NCBI GenBank assembly: GCA_016647705.1
Contig: CM028339.1
Location: 16,448,803 to 16,512,802, forward strand
Direction of reading: 5' to 3'
Length of the DNA stretch: 64,000 bases
Source of the DNA: Eucommia ulmoides
Lineage: Eukaryota > Streptophyta > Magnoliopsida > Garryales > Eucommiaceae
Shown: positions 1 through 11,429 of the stretch, piece by piece
How positions within the stretch are numbered: position 1 is the first letter of the stretch
Layout: every line of letters begins with the position of its first letter
The notes under the pieces: generated by a model
The model's database searches: none
What the model saw: only the letters and a program-made list of their open reading frames with translations
Told to the model about the DNA's origin: nothing
Translations under genes and position numbers: made by a program

Positions 1-1000
1 CTTTATTGTTGATCATCGCCGACGTCACTGCCTTCATCAGTATAATCCGGATCTCGCGTCGGATCGAGCAACGACTTGAATGTGTCATCTAGTCCTTTTT
101 TCCATTTTGATTTTACCGAAAAACAAACAATCACACACAAAAAATTTGTAACAAACAATGCTATGAAGAACGCCAAAGCATTAAAAATTACCTATGAATG
201 GGAAGCCCCAAATGCACACCGTTTCCCATCCAAGGCGACCTTGATGGTCTGCTACAAACGCAACAAATCCATGGAGGAAAGAAGATGTGGTGGAACTTGA
301 GTGGAAGTGAAAGAGAGGAAAAAAGCCCCAAATGCACACCGGTAATCGCAATCCAGATCCAGCCTCGCCGCAACCACCGTCTGACCACGCAAACTTTACC
401 GGCCCCAAATCCGACTACCACAACGCATCGCCATCCAGATCAGACCACCCCGACCATCACCATCCAGATCTACCCACCGCCGGCCATCACCATCCAGATC
501 CAACCACCCCGAACGTCATCGCCCCCAAATCTGACCACCGCGACGCATCACCATCTAGATCCGACCTCGCCACGATCACCGCCGGACATCGCCAGCCAGA
601 CCGTCGCCAAACTTCACCGCCTTCAAATCCAACCATCGCCATCCTGATCTGGCCATTTCGAACCAGATCGGGAGTGATATCGATAGTGAGATCGGGAGCA
701 GTGAGTGAAACGACGTGAGCGGCGAGATTGGCAGCTAGATTCGGGGGCGAAGGCAATGGCGAGATTCGCCAATGGCGACGGTGAGCTGCGGATTCAATTT
801 CGACGACGGTTGGGGACGCGAAGGCGATGGCGATGGCGAGCGACTGGGATGGCGATGGAGGAAGATCGACAATGGAGAAAGATCGGGTGAGAGTGAGGGT
901 GAGATAGAGAGTGAAACGGTACAGAGAAGGTGAGAAGGGTGAGAGTGGGTAGGGGCGACTTTACAATAACCCTAATTTTGATTTTCAATTTATATGTAGA
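1..1000. other. Low-complexity region with C-rich degenerate minisatellite
   Basis: I recognise no gene here. From about 340 to 640 the plus strand is C-rich and built from degenerate repeats around the core CACCATCCAGATC, separated by CCACCCCGACC-like spacers. All six frames give repetitive His/Pro/Thr-rich or Arg-rich translations with no domain. From about 700 to 960 the base composition switches to G/A-rich (GGCGATGGCGAG repeats). Similar GC-rich patches recur near 2,540-2,950 and 51,780-52,000, which suggests dispersed repeat material rather than a gene. Confidence 0.5.
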
Positions 1001-1261
1001 TTAAAAATGATCTAACATTTACCAATATGTTTGATAATTGTCTCTTGATCCGACGACCCTATTTATAAGTGAGCTGATTTATTATATAGATATTCACTGA
1101 CGGATAGAATTTCAAATGAGAAAACAAATATAGTAAAGAAGATTGATGATTACCTTGCTAACAAATATACAATAAATACACAATAATATTAAAAATAATT
1201 TTGTCTCCTTGGATATTGACTAGTTATTTTACCAAGAACACCCCGTTAGAAACATTATAAA

Positions 1262-1445
1262 ATCCAAGAGGTGTTCGTCTGGTTGGCAAGGGGATATGCT
1301 CCATTTCCTTATCAATCAGGGTTCGATTCTCCTAAAAAATATTTCGATATGGAAGAGTGCGCTCTTAAGATTATCTAAAGCGGTGATTAGTCAAGATACA
1401 CTTAAGTTGGTCAGGACACATCTTACTGTAAAAGTGTAAAAAAAA
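1262..1445 (+). mobile_element. tRNA-derived SINE-like element
   Basis: A box A-like stretch (TGGTTGGCAAGGGG, about 1,278) is followed at tRNA-like spacing by a box B-like GGGTTCGATTCTCC (about 1,319). After these come a tRNA-unrelated body of about 100 bp and an A-rich tail from about 1,435. This is the layout of a plant tRNA-derived SINE with an internal RNA polymerase III promoter. No clean TSD was found, and the family was not recognised. Confidence 0.5.
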
Positions 1446-1932
1446 TTAAAAAGTGAGAAAAAAGAAAAAAAAAAAAGAAAAAAGGAAACGTTATTAAAAA
1501 ATTCATAAATATATCTTGCTTTATGGAGTGGTGATTGAAGGAAACAGGAGATTGATTGAAGATTCTGTCTTTTTTTTAAAAAAAATAAAATAAAAAAATC
1601 TATAATTATTCTGGGTGTTTAGAAAAATTAATTTAAATAATAAAAAAAAAAAAAAAAAATATTAGTTTGAGATAATTTCATAATTTTTTCGGTGATTTTT
1701 TTTTTTTCAAAGTTGATTCATTAGGATAGTTAATTAGTTATTTCTTTAATTTATTTAAATAAATTATTTTTATATAACTATTTTACACTAAACCTGAATA
1801 TTTAAACAAATAAAGAAGTTTAATAAAAAGATATTTCACAAGGTATTCCAAGATTTGCAACTATGTATTTAGTCTTCTTGGTGTAAGAGTTCAACTTGCA
1901 AATGTGAAAAAAAAAAAAAAAAAAAAATTCAG
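1446..1932. other. A/T-rich non-coding DNA
   Basis: Long A and T homopolymer runs (for example at 1,640-1,660 and 1,908-1,927). No open frame of note and no recognisable feature. Confidence 0.6.
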
Positions 1933-3118
1933 TTACCAAAAAGTTCTCATATAATGACAAAACTATCAAATACATATTTTTTAAAAATATGTTACAAAAT
2001 AGTCCTTTTGTCTTTTTTTGTGACGATTTTATCCCTTATGTTATATTCAACACGAGGATTGTGTTATATTACATTCAATATAATCTTAGATTGTGTTATA
2101 TTCTAATTTTTTTTATTCAAATTGATAATTCCTCTATTTATATTCGTGTTACGTTCAACACGATCTCGTATTAAATATAACACGGGATCGTGTTACATTC
2201 CAAGTTTTTCCATTCAAATTGATAATTCATATATCCTACATTCATATGCTTAATTTATATCAATACAAACCAAATCAATTCAACTAAATAAACCCTAAAT
2301 TCCATTCAAATCAATCTAAACAATTCAATCCAAACAAATAAACCAAATCAATACAAATCCTAAAAAATACCACCTTAATCAACCAAATCAATACAAAATC
2401 GCGATGACCTAGAAACCCGACCAGATCTAAGCCGTCAAGAAGAACAAAATCGAGATGAATACACTCGAAATAAACAACAATTAAGAGCAGAAAAAGAGAT
2501 CGAGCAAGATCAAAAGCAACACACCCCTCTCTCGAAACATGAATTTATCCAGCGAACAGAAATTCGTCTATCGATTTCCCCATCCAAATGACATCCTTCC
2601 TTCGCTCATCACAGACTGCTCTCTCTCGCTCATCACTCATCCTCGTTGCAACACTCACGAAATCACAACTGATGGCGATAACTTTGGATCTAGGGTTACT
2701 AGTTGGCGTCGGCGGCATGTGGGGAGATCGGTAGATCTGTTGGTGGCTCGAGACTAGATGGAGCGCGGCGGCAATAGCGCGAAATCGGAGCGAGGGTTGC
2801 GGCGACTAGATCTGTGGTCGCTTCGGAACTGTGACGACGATAACTTCGGATCTAAAGATTGCTAGTCGACGCCGGCGTGTGGGGGGAGAGAGAGAGCGCA
2901 TTAATCACTTCCTTTGACCCTAACACCAACAACGCCATTCTTGCTCTGTGTGGTCTGAGAAGATAAAGAAGGAAGGAGGAAGGGTAGAATTGTCATTTCA
3001 AAATGTTTAGGACTATATTGCGCAAACCTGCGCTTTTTAAAGGATTATCATATGAAAAAAAATAATAGTGAGACTATCTTGTAGAATTAGCCTTTTAGGG
3101 AGACTATTTGGTATTTCT
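1933..3118. mobile_element. Possible non-autonomous DNA transposon
   Basis: The left edge (TTACCAAAAAGTTCTC) and the reverse complement of the right edge (ATACCAAATAGTCTC) are imperfect inverted repeats, and both edges abut poly-A runs. The interior has repeated GTTATATTCAACACGA-like motifs (2,040-2,200), AT-rich CAATACAAATC repeats (2,250-2,400) and a GC-rich gene-like core (2,540-2,950). This composition is common in MULE-like or other TIR elements that have picked up host fragments. The terminal match is weak and no TSD was established, so this is tentative. Confidence 0.3.
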
Positions 3119-3240
3119 TTTAAAAAAAAAAAAAAAAAAACGAAAAAGGTAACAAGGGCGAGAGGAGAGAGAGAGAGGGTGAGCTTAGTACGCCTATTTA
3201 ACTCCGCTAATGGCCCTTCCCCTTGACATTATAAAACAAG

Positions 3241-3242
<2 letters not shown>

Positions 3243-3280
<38 letters not shown>
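3243..3280 (+). repeat. (TC)19 microsatellite in the TLP promoter
   Basis: Nineteen perfect TC units starting about 265 bp upstream of the TLP start codon. Polypyrimidine/GAGA tracts are frequent near plant core promoters. A regulatory role here is inference. Confidence 0.9.
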
Positions 3281-3283
<3 letters not shown>

Positions 3284-3407
3284 ACCAACGAGTTGAGAGA
3301 CGGCGCAGTCGCCGACCTATTAAACAATTCCTCCGTCGCAAAGGCGGTCTTCTTCTAACTTCCCTTACGTCACTCAACGTCCGTCCAAAACTAACCTCCA
3401 CAGATCA

Positions 3408-3427
3408 CACGTGACCTATATATATAC
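3408..3427 (+). promoter_or_regulatory. G-box and TATA region of the TLP gene
   Basis: A CACGTGAC G-box/ABRE-like core (3,408-3,415) lies directly before a TATA-like TATATATATAC (3,417-3,427), about 80-90 bp upstream of the start codon at 3,507. An ACGTCA/TGACGT motif lies at 3,367-3,372. These sites would fit a stress- or ABA-responsive gene. The function is inferred from motif identity only. Confidence 0.5.
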
Positions 3428-3506
3428 ACACACATATATACACCCCCATCCCCCTCCAACCCTAGCGTCGCTATTCATCTCGTTCCCCCTCCTCTCTCCA
3501 ACTTCC

Positions 3507-5167
3507 ATGGCCAAACTCCAACTCTCTCTCACTCTCTACCTCCTCCTATTTAGTTCATGTAAGCTTCCCGTTGCAATTTCATCTAAGCATAGATTTAATT
3601 CGTTCTGTGATTCTGGTTCTCCATTGCTCTGTTTTGGCTAATCTGCTACTTTTTCTGTGCGCAGGTGCATATTCAGCGACGTTCACGTTCGTAAACGAGT
3701 GCGGCTACACGGTATGGCCAGGCATTCTCTCTGGCGCCGGCACGTCACCGCTTTCCTCCACGGGATTTGCTCTTCAGCCGGGCGAGAACGCTCCCATTTC
3801 GGTGCCAGCTTCATGGTCCGGCCGTTTATGGGGTCGCACACTCTGTTCCCAGGATTCGACCGGGAAATTCGCCTGCCTCACCGGCGATTGCGGCTCCGGA
3901 ACGGTGGATTGCGCCGGCGCGGGAGCATCACCGCCAGCTACTTTGGCGGAGTTTACTCTAAACGGAGCCGGAGGAATGGACTTCTACGACGTGAGTCTTG
4001 TTGACGGCTACAACCTCCCCATGCTGGTTGTACCGCAGGGTGGCTCAGGCGGGAATTGCACCTCCACTGGCTGCTCCGTTGATCTCAACGACGGCTGTCC
4101 ATTGGAGCTGAAGGTCACGAGTAGCTCCGACGGGGGGGAAAGCGTGGCTTGCAAGAGCGCTTGCGAAGCGTTTGGAGATCCCAAGTACTGTTGCAGCGGC
4201 GACTTCGCTACACCGGATACGTGCAAGCCCAGCTACTACTCGGAAATTTTCAAAACTGCGTGTCCCCGCGCTTACAGCTACGCATACGACGACGGGACAA
4301 GCACCTTCACCTGTGCTTCTGCGGACTACCTCATTACCTACTGCCCTACTCCGGCCGAAAGGTAAATTACCTTTTGTCCTTAGTTTTTTTTTTTTTTTTA
4401 ATTTCACTCATATAAAGAAAAAAACAAAAATATAAATAAAGAAAATGGCGTTAAATAAGTTAAATATTTGAATTTACTTTTAATGCGTTTGAAAAAGACA
4501 GCCTATTTTTACAAAAATTCCACTATGCACATAAGTTAGACAAAAATTGGACCATTTGAGTATATTGTATACAATCTTATTTTGCTTTACTAGAAATTAT
4601 TTTTACAATTCGAACATGTAATTTTTAGATCACGAAACAATTTTTTTCGTCACATCAAGATTGCTCTTCTAATTGAGCAAATATATCATATTAATCGAAA
4701 ATATAATATACCGGTACCACTAAATATTATATATATAACAATAAAATAATTGTATATAATTTTGAAAGTAGATATGATGGAGAAATTTTGTATTTTTGCA
4801 CACATAACCATTTCTTTTTTGCATATCAATGCTTTGGTTCCACATGGTCGGTTTTGATGCCCATCCCTTTATATATATGCTTTTCACGTATACAATATTC
4901 TATTCTAATGTGACAATATTATTTGATTTCTATTTTCTCATAGTTAACAAAACAACCGGCCAATTTTGGGTTATTTTAATTATTATTATTTTATAATAAA
5001 ATAATAATTAGCTAATTTTTTTTATTAAATGATTGGGATGCAGTAAGAAGTCAGTTGGAGGGGGATTAGCCGATGTCTCACTTGTTTCATCTGGTTACGA
5101 TTTGCACTGTACTCCATTCCAATTCTTCATCGGTTTCATCATCGTTGTTATATCTGCAATTTGGTGA
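3507..5167 (+). CDS. Thaumatin-like protein (PR-5 family), three exons, with hydrophobic C-terminal tail
   Basis: Coding sequence join(3507..3558, 3665..4361, 5044..5167), 290 residues. Both introns (106 bp and 682 bp) are GT-AG and the frame is kept across both junctions. Residues 1-21 form a signal peptide, and the mature protein starts near ATFTFVNEC. The thaumatin signature runs over residues 84-100 (GKFACLTGDCGSGTVDC). Sixteen cysteines lie at 30, 78, 88, 93, 100, 149, 154, 162, 180, 184, 193, 194, 204, 217, 234 and 244, matching the eight disulphides of large TLPs. The acidic-cleft residues R75, E113, D126 and D131 are present, as is an N-glycosylation sequon at N148. Exon 3 adds about 40 residues ending in a strongly hydrophobic stretch (FFIGFIIVVISAIW), suggesting a GPI-anchor signal or membrane tail. 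The family acts in the apoplast or cell wall, often in defence or glucan binding. If intron 2 is retained, translation stops at 4,363-4,365 after residue 249 plus one Arg, giving a tail-less form. No disruption was seen, so the gene is probably functional. Confidence 0.93.
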
Positions 5168-7660
5168 TTATGGTAGTTTGGGCATTTTCAAGTGAGCTTC
5201 GACTAACTCGTATGCTTGGGATTTTGTTTTATTGGGCCAAGAAATTGGGTTTTTGGTGGGTTCTTCCTTCTTTGAGTTGACAATGAAATTGGCCCAACTG
5301 AAGGCTTGACTCAGTAACACATCATCATTTGTCAAAATTACCATTTTGGGCCACAATTTTGAATATTTCTAAGAAGGGTTGGAAAATTCAAATTTGCTAG
5401 CACCAAAATATACCATGTTTAGGTTAATTAATAGAATTCAATATTGGTGGTATAAACATTTCTTAATATTTGATTACCATATATAGATGTACATAACTTG
5501 GTGGCTACACCTCCTTGAAAAAAGAGAATCATGCAAGTGGTAAATGAAGATGAGGCCAACATTTGAAAACAATTAGAAGGAGAGTAATACTACATATATG
5601 GAAGAATACATTTGGCAAAAGGGTCTTCACCAAAAAATTCAGGATTCAATAGCTATATATATATGTCATTAGAGTAGACATCCGGATCGAGTCTGACTCA
5701 CAAGTAATTTCGAACATGTTCTTGTTCGTAGGAGTAGAAGATAACAATAGTTTTTTCAAAGGGTTCGAAATTGTCCATCGATTCTTGTACTTTAAGGTAT
5801 TAATATCGAATTCAAATCATATTTCATGTTTAAATTCTGTTTGTTTATGATTCTAGTTCTTGTTATTTTATTTTAACCACCCGATGGATTATGAAGCATT
5901 CTTGATTGAGGCATTTCAAATCAACAACAAAATTGTTTTGAGTTTGTTTATTTGGCAAGATCTAGTAATCTAGTCAACTTCAAAATCAAATTCGAAAAAT
6001 TGATTATCCTCCTGGCACGCCTAATTTGAAAATAAGACAAAATCAAATTGATTAAAATTTCTTAAACTGTGATTTGGATTCTTTAATTTCTGCCCCAAAC
6101 AGCCATTTGAAGGAGCATGGTTGTTAATGCCTCTTGGCTTCAAACGAGGGCTGCCGCCGGTGTTTGGTGTGATATTTTTTTTGGCTTTAAACAACTCATT
6201 TTTTCGTGTAATATAGAAAGAGTGTGGACGAGGTTAGGTTTGTTGATATAGATTGTTCTAATTAAAGATTGGTTAGCAAAAATATGTATGTTGGACCTAT
6301 TCCACCAAGTTGAAGAGAAAAAGAAGAGAGGGGATAATACAAAATAATATGCGGTCATTGCTATTCATATCACCATCAAGCATTTGGCTATTGAAAAGCA
6401 AAATAGGTCAAAAATCAAAAACTAGGTGCAAGTAGTAATTAATAAATCATTTTATGAAAATAAAGTTAGAAGGCCTCTTTAGCAACTTACATTATTTTTT
6501 AATATTAAAAAAAGAGAATGACAAGAAATTAAAGTGGTATTTGTTGAGTGTTTCTATTTTTCTATTTCTACTTTCCATTTTCATATACTGTAAATTGTAA
6601 TAAAACATGAATAAAAAATTGTTTCTATTCTGGAATATTTTTGACAAAACATGTTTGGTAACGATCATTATTATGAAATTGTTTTTTCTAATTTATGAGA
6701 ACAGAAATAAGAAATACATTGCAATATTTATTTATTTTTTCTTTTAAATGTATGATGGCTGGTGAAATGGTGGTAGTTGACGGGATGGTAGTGAGAATAG
6801 TTTTGTAAGAGTGAAGAAGAATAACATTTTTGTATTTTTCAGATTCTTAAGAAATTTAGGAAATAGTATAAATTATATTCAAATTTTTGAAAACTGAAAT
6901 GAGTTTATCAAACACTGTATATTAATTTTAAAATTTTGAGAGCGAGAACAAAAATCAAGGAATAGAAACAATAACCAAAAGGTAACCAAAGGGGCTAATT
7001 GAACCACGTCGAATGGATCAAAAGGTCAAAAAGGTCAAGTTGCAATTTGAAATACATATAGACATTTACATCATAACTTATATAGCTGTAGTCTTATAGA
7101 TAATGCAATACTAAAAGGTAATTAAAAGCTGTTTATCATAACTTTTTGTGAATAAATCATCAACTACCATGTCTTGTCCTTTGAGCCATCATCTTTTGTC
7201 CCTAAATTTATTACCTCTTTGCATGGCCTATAAATATTATACTAGTATTTAGTGGTGCAAGATTGCCGCGCTTTTGCCCTTTAATCTTTTGTCTCCATTT
7301 CCAAAAACCTATTTAAAAAAAATAAAAATTCCACAACTATACAAAAGATTCCACAATTATCTATTCTTAATTTCTAATAACCAGTTTGAGAGTATGAATA
7401 GCCTCAAAATTAGATCATACGTGACGAAAATATAGACGTTTTAAATTACGAATTGCATTATGCACTGAGAAAGGTGAAATAAATATAATTATAGCTTGAC
7501 CCAAATAGCCAAATAGTTCAATAATATTTGTGTATATTATAGTAAAAATAAAAAGTTAAGATACAAAAATATAATTCAATTTAAATCGTTAAAGTGCAAG
7601 CCTAACTAAAACTTGTTGTGAGTGAAATTAAAATATGTTGTCTCCTTGGTAATGTCATCC
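5168..7660. other. AT-rich intergenic DNA downstream of the TLP gene
   Basis: The 3' UTR of the TLP gene presumably lies in the first few hundred bases. Beyond it I see only AT-rich DNA, with short open frames that lack domains or coding character. Confidence 0.6.
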
Positions 7661-7664
7661 TCTA

Positions 7665-7745
7665 TGCAAGGCCGGTCCTTGGACAAGGCAATCAAGCCGG
7701 CAGTCTAGGATCCCAAATTTTGAGGACCCTTTTAAATTGACCTTG
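7665..7745. mobile_element. Possible hAT transposon terminal remnant
   Basis: The sequence starting AAGGCCGGTCCTTGG and continuing GGCAATCAAGCCGG then ATCCCAAATTTTGAGG resembles the GGGCCGG-type termini of plant hAT elements. No partner inverted repeat or TSD was found. Only one end seems to be present. Confidence 0.35.
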
Positions 7746-8469
7746 TATATTTTTTTAAAATATTTTTATTTAGATCACCTCAAATAAAATAATCTCAATC
7801 TTATTTCAATCACTATATTAATTTTTTTTTTTATTTTTTTTATTTTTTAACCAAAGCTCTAAATGTTTACAGAAAACAAAGAGTATAAAATAGCGGAAGC
7901 AAAATCAAATACTAACGTCCAACCATAAAAAAAAAGAAAAAATCCTGAACATGAATTTTTTAACACAATCTTCTAAACAAAAAGCAATTCAAAGTGATGG
8001 AGAAGGGTGTGAGAATGGCCTTGTTTAGGGACCTTGTAAGATGGTTATTTATAGACTTCCTTCCATTAAGGAAAAAGTAACTCCCCTCTTGATTTTATGG
8101 CCACTAAATTGGCAGTTACAATAGTTACAACACCATTAAGACTACAAATTATGGTGGGCAATTATCAAAATTAATCCACCTTAATTGTGATAAATGTAGG
8201 ACCAAAAGAAACATTAAAAATCTAACATTCTCTCACTTGGTCTAAACAATTATTACTTCATAGTATTCACAAATCTAAACAGACTAGTTTTAAACACTTG
8301 ATGCTTAAACAAAGAAATAAATCACATGAATTATAAACAAGCCTCAAATGCTTATTCTGGGTCCACACAATTATTTATCATTCTAATCATAAATGTATAC
8401 ATACAAAAGAAAAAATGAAGACAAAACATGAATACATAGTTTCATTACTAATATGTACTACAAATATAG
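7746..8469. other. AT-rich non-coding DNA
   Basis: Homopolymer-rich (T tracts near 7,820-7,850), with a stretch at 7,990-8,470 that reads like a dispersed repeat but could not be assigned. No coding signal. Confidence 0.45.
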
Positions 8470-9490
8470 CCTCTGTTGGTGTTGAGAAATGGATTGACCA
8501 ACAATATAGTTTGGTCAGTGTCTATGTGAAGAATGGCTAGTGTTTTGGAGACTATCTATGGAGGCGTTGAATTCCGTAAGCCTTTTTATCCTTGAATCTG
8601 CAGATGACCGAGCTATTTTGGCATTGTCAGGCCTGACCCTTAGGTCGGTACCTGCACAAAAGACTTGCTGGGGTTGGCCTTGCATGAGAGTAAGGGGGGG
8701 GGGGGGGGGGGGGGGGGGAGAATTTAAGGACGCTTGGATGTATTAAAGTTGTTACCTCTTTTTCCAACCTGCTGAAACATTTGTCCACGCCTTTCTTTTA
8801 TAGGCAAGAATCTAATTATCGTTTCGGAAATTAAGGCCTTAAACTCGGTTATTCGCTTTAATACGACGCGTGGAGGGTGTGTGAAGGAATTGGAGCTATG
8901 GGCCTGAGCCTTTGAACATTGATGGTGAAGCCCACGGGTCACGCCACCGGACATCGGTGTTGACGCCGAGGTGAGCATATCGATCTCACCCTCGTCGGCT
9001 ATATTCGTTGTAAACATTGAGAATTTTCGGTTAGTCAATGTCCAAATCTTTCGAGATAACTGACCTGATCAGATACCAGGCTAATGAGCAACCGGGTTGA
9101 CCAAGCCGTTTGATTACCTGTCCTTCTTTAGTCTACGTGGCAAGCCTAAGCGAGGCCACTTAGAGATCAGTTGATTTTCGCCCACATCAATTGCCCCCCA
9201 AGCCTTAGCGTGGAAATGGAAGATGAGGCACTGAGGGTTTTGCTCCAGATTAGTTGGAAAATAGGATTCCGAGCTCAGGGTGAAACTGCTCAGTATCAAA
9301 AAGGGGCTCGGCTGATCACTACTTGGCTTCCGCGAGAAGCCTCACTACCATATGGGCAGATGCGTGACACGTTACTAGACAGTGCAAAGATCAAGGCACC
9401 ATCCGATGTCCGATTAATGCTATCGTTTGACTTTCCAGCCCGCCTAAAAATAGACACTTCTTCGCTCATTTTCCTTCACACCAAAGTAAC
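8470..9490 (-). repeat. Probable 3' LTR of element A
   Basis: The stretch ends shortly before the aORF start at 9,546, the position of the 3' LTR in sister element C. It contains LTR-like sequence, including the CACATCAATTGCCCCCC stretch near 9,184-9,200 that is common in Tat-type LTRs. The opposite LTR has been lost, so the edges cannot be fixed by comparison. Confidence 0.45.
8694..8718 (+). repeat. G25 homopolymer
   Basis: A run of 25 consecutive G residues inside the probable 3' LTR of element A. Its true length is uncertain because long homopolymers are error-prone in assemblies. Confidence 0.8.
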
Positions 9491-11429
9491 GTGAGTGCTC
9501 TTACCGACCTCAAAACACGATACTTATTTATTATCTTCCTCTAATATGTCTTCCTCCTTTTCCCCGGGGTACAGCTCGTCTAATTCTGAGCAGTCCATAT
9601 CAGATTTTCCTATTGAGTAGATTGAGCTCAGCTAATCTGCAATAAAGGTTGAATCGACGACCTCGTCGTCTGAGAGGGCCTGCAGGTTGACTGGAGTAGG
9701 GCCCTCCCAGTCTCCGGAGACGACCAGTAGCCCTGGTCATCGGAGAACCAAGAGTGAGATGGGCTCTTTTGGGGGTCCCGATGCTGAGCTCGATGTAGGT
9801 CCTACCGATGAGCTTGGTTCTACGAGCGCATCCATCACAAAAGCTGATGCCCTCTTCCTCTTGTCGGGTCTAACTTCCCTGGTTGGTATGGCTTCCAACT
9901 AACCCATCTGTGAGGTCCCTCATAAGGCTCTGGTCTGGAGGTATGAATCCTGCCTGACGAAGAAAGATGTGAGTAACTTTCGATCCACGTAGGAATTCCC
10001 CAACTCGGTGAAACTAAAAGTTCCAAGAAAAGGGGACCGAGTTTGTGCTCTTCTCAAGGGGTACATCTCGGTGTACGAGGATTAGCTCTTGGCTGGTTTA
10101 CGATTTCCCATTCATCTTTGGGTACGGGTTATCTATTGGGACCTCGGGCTGTGTCCGTCATAGCTTGCTCCCAATAGCATGAGGATGGTGGTGGCGGCCC
10201 ACATCATCTTCTTGGCTAAAGGCATCATCCTGTCTCTGGAACTTTTTCGAGCTTTCTTTCTTTCCAAGTTAATGCTCGGTGGGAAGGGCTAGTCCTACAT
10301 CATAGCCCAACAAAAATTCCTGGGGTGGCTATAACAACTCCATAAAGGATTAGAAACCCAAATTCTTTTTTCTTGAAGGGAAATGATGGGAGCTCATCTC
10401 TCTGGCAGACATAGACCACCCGATCCAGATGCACTGGGGGATAGTGTGTAAGTGTCAGTCCCAGTGTGAGTTTAAGAATTTTCTCCTCGGTAACTTTTTC
10501 TAACTTCCTCTCTTTGGTATTTTCAACATAGAACAAGAACAAGCCCAGCCTAGAAATTGTTGCTGATAGAGACCAGGTTGTGGAGATGCCTTACAACCAT
10601 ATTAAAGCGTTGATCGCGTTAAGCTTGTACGATATATATTTTTGGAACGATCACTCTCTTCCTGCGTCAATCTTCAACAAGAAGTTAGAGAACAGTAAGT
10701 TCCCTCACCTCAGGTCAACAATTTTTTTGCACTAAATCTTTTATGTTTGTCTGTTCTGATCAATATCTCTCTATGTGCACTAATGGACAAGGATTCCATG
10801 AGAAGAGAGGCGATAGAGAGACAGGCCTAGCAAAAGGCCACTAAACAAGCTGGCTCTAGTTCACAATAGGGCTCCTAGCTTGGATCCCAGCCCGAAGAGG
10901 AAAACCAAGAGGTGGAACACACCTTAGCCAGCGTAACCCCTCATGGAACCCCAACGAGATCGACACCGGAGGGAACAACTTCAACCCATGCTGTGCCTAT
11001 TCCTTTAGTGGAGGAAAGACTGACCCCCATCAATAGGAGAGACAAGGGTAAGAGGAACGTGACCACGATAGAGAGGGAGGCCGAGCCCTAGAAATGAGCA
11101 AAAATGATGGTCAGCCCAAATAGGCCAAGACCATCATTATCGACACCAACCTTAAGCTTAGTAGCCGTATCCTTGACTAGTCTGACACCCTTCCGAGCTT
11201 CATTCACAGGATCACCCCTCCTGACGACCGGAACAATATAGTCTCTAAAATCGACACCAAGTTGGCCACCGTAGTCTATAAAGGTGTCACGTCGGTAAGT
11301 TTTCTTCCCAGTACTATTTTCTGACTTGTAAAATTTTCCTTCTTTACTGATTGTTCTTCCTTTGCCAATGCAGAGCCTCTTCAAGGTTGGGGAAATGGGT
11401 CTTCATCTATACCAGTCTGGTGAGAAAAT

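Noticed and set aside
198..718. Overlapping Pro/Thr/His-rich open frames of 128-149 residues near the window start
   Set aside because: They read through a degenerate C-rich minisatellite, overlap in several frames and show no domain, signal peptide or gene structure.
1262..1335. A true tRNA gene at the A/B boxes
   Set aside because: No cloverleaf with acceptor stem and anticodon loop could be drawn. The A-rich tail and long unrelated body fit a SINE better.
6140..6358. 72-residue minus-strand open frame downstream of the TLP gene
   Set aside because: AT-rich intergenic context, no domain and no promoter or splice context.
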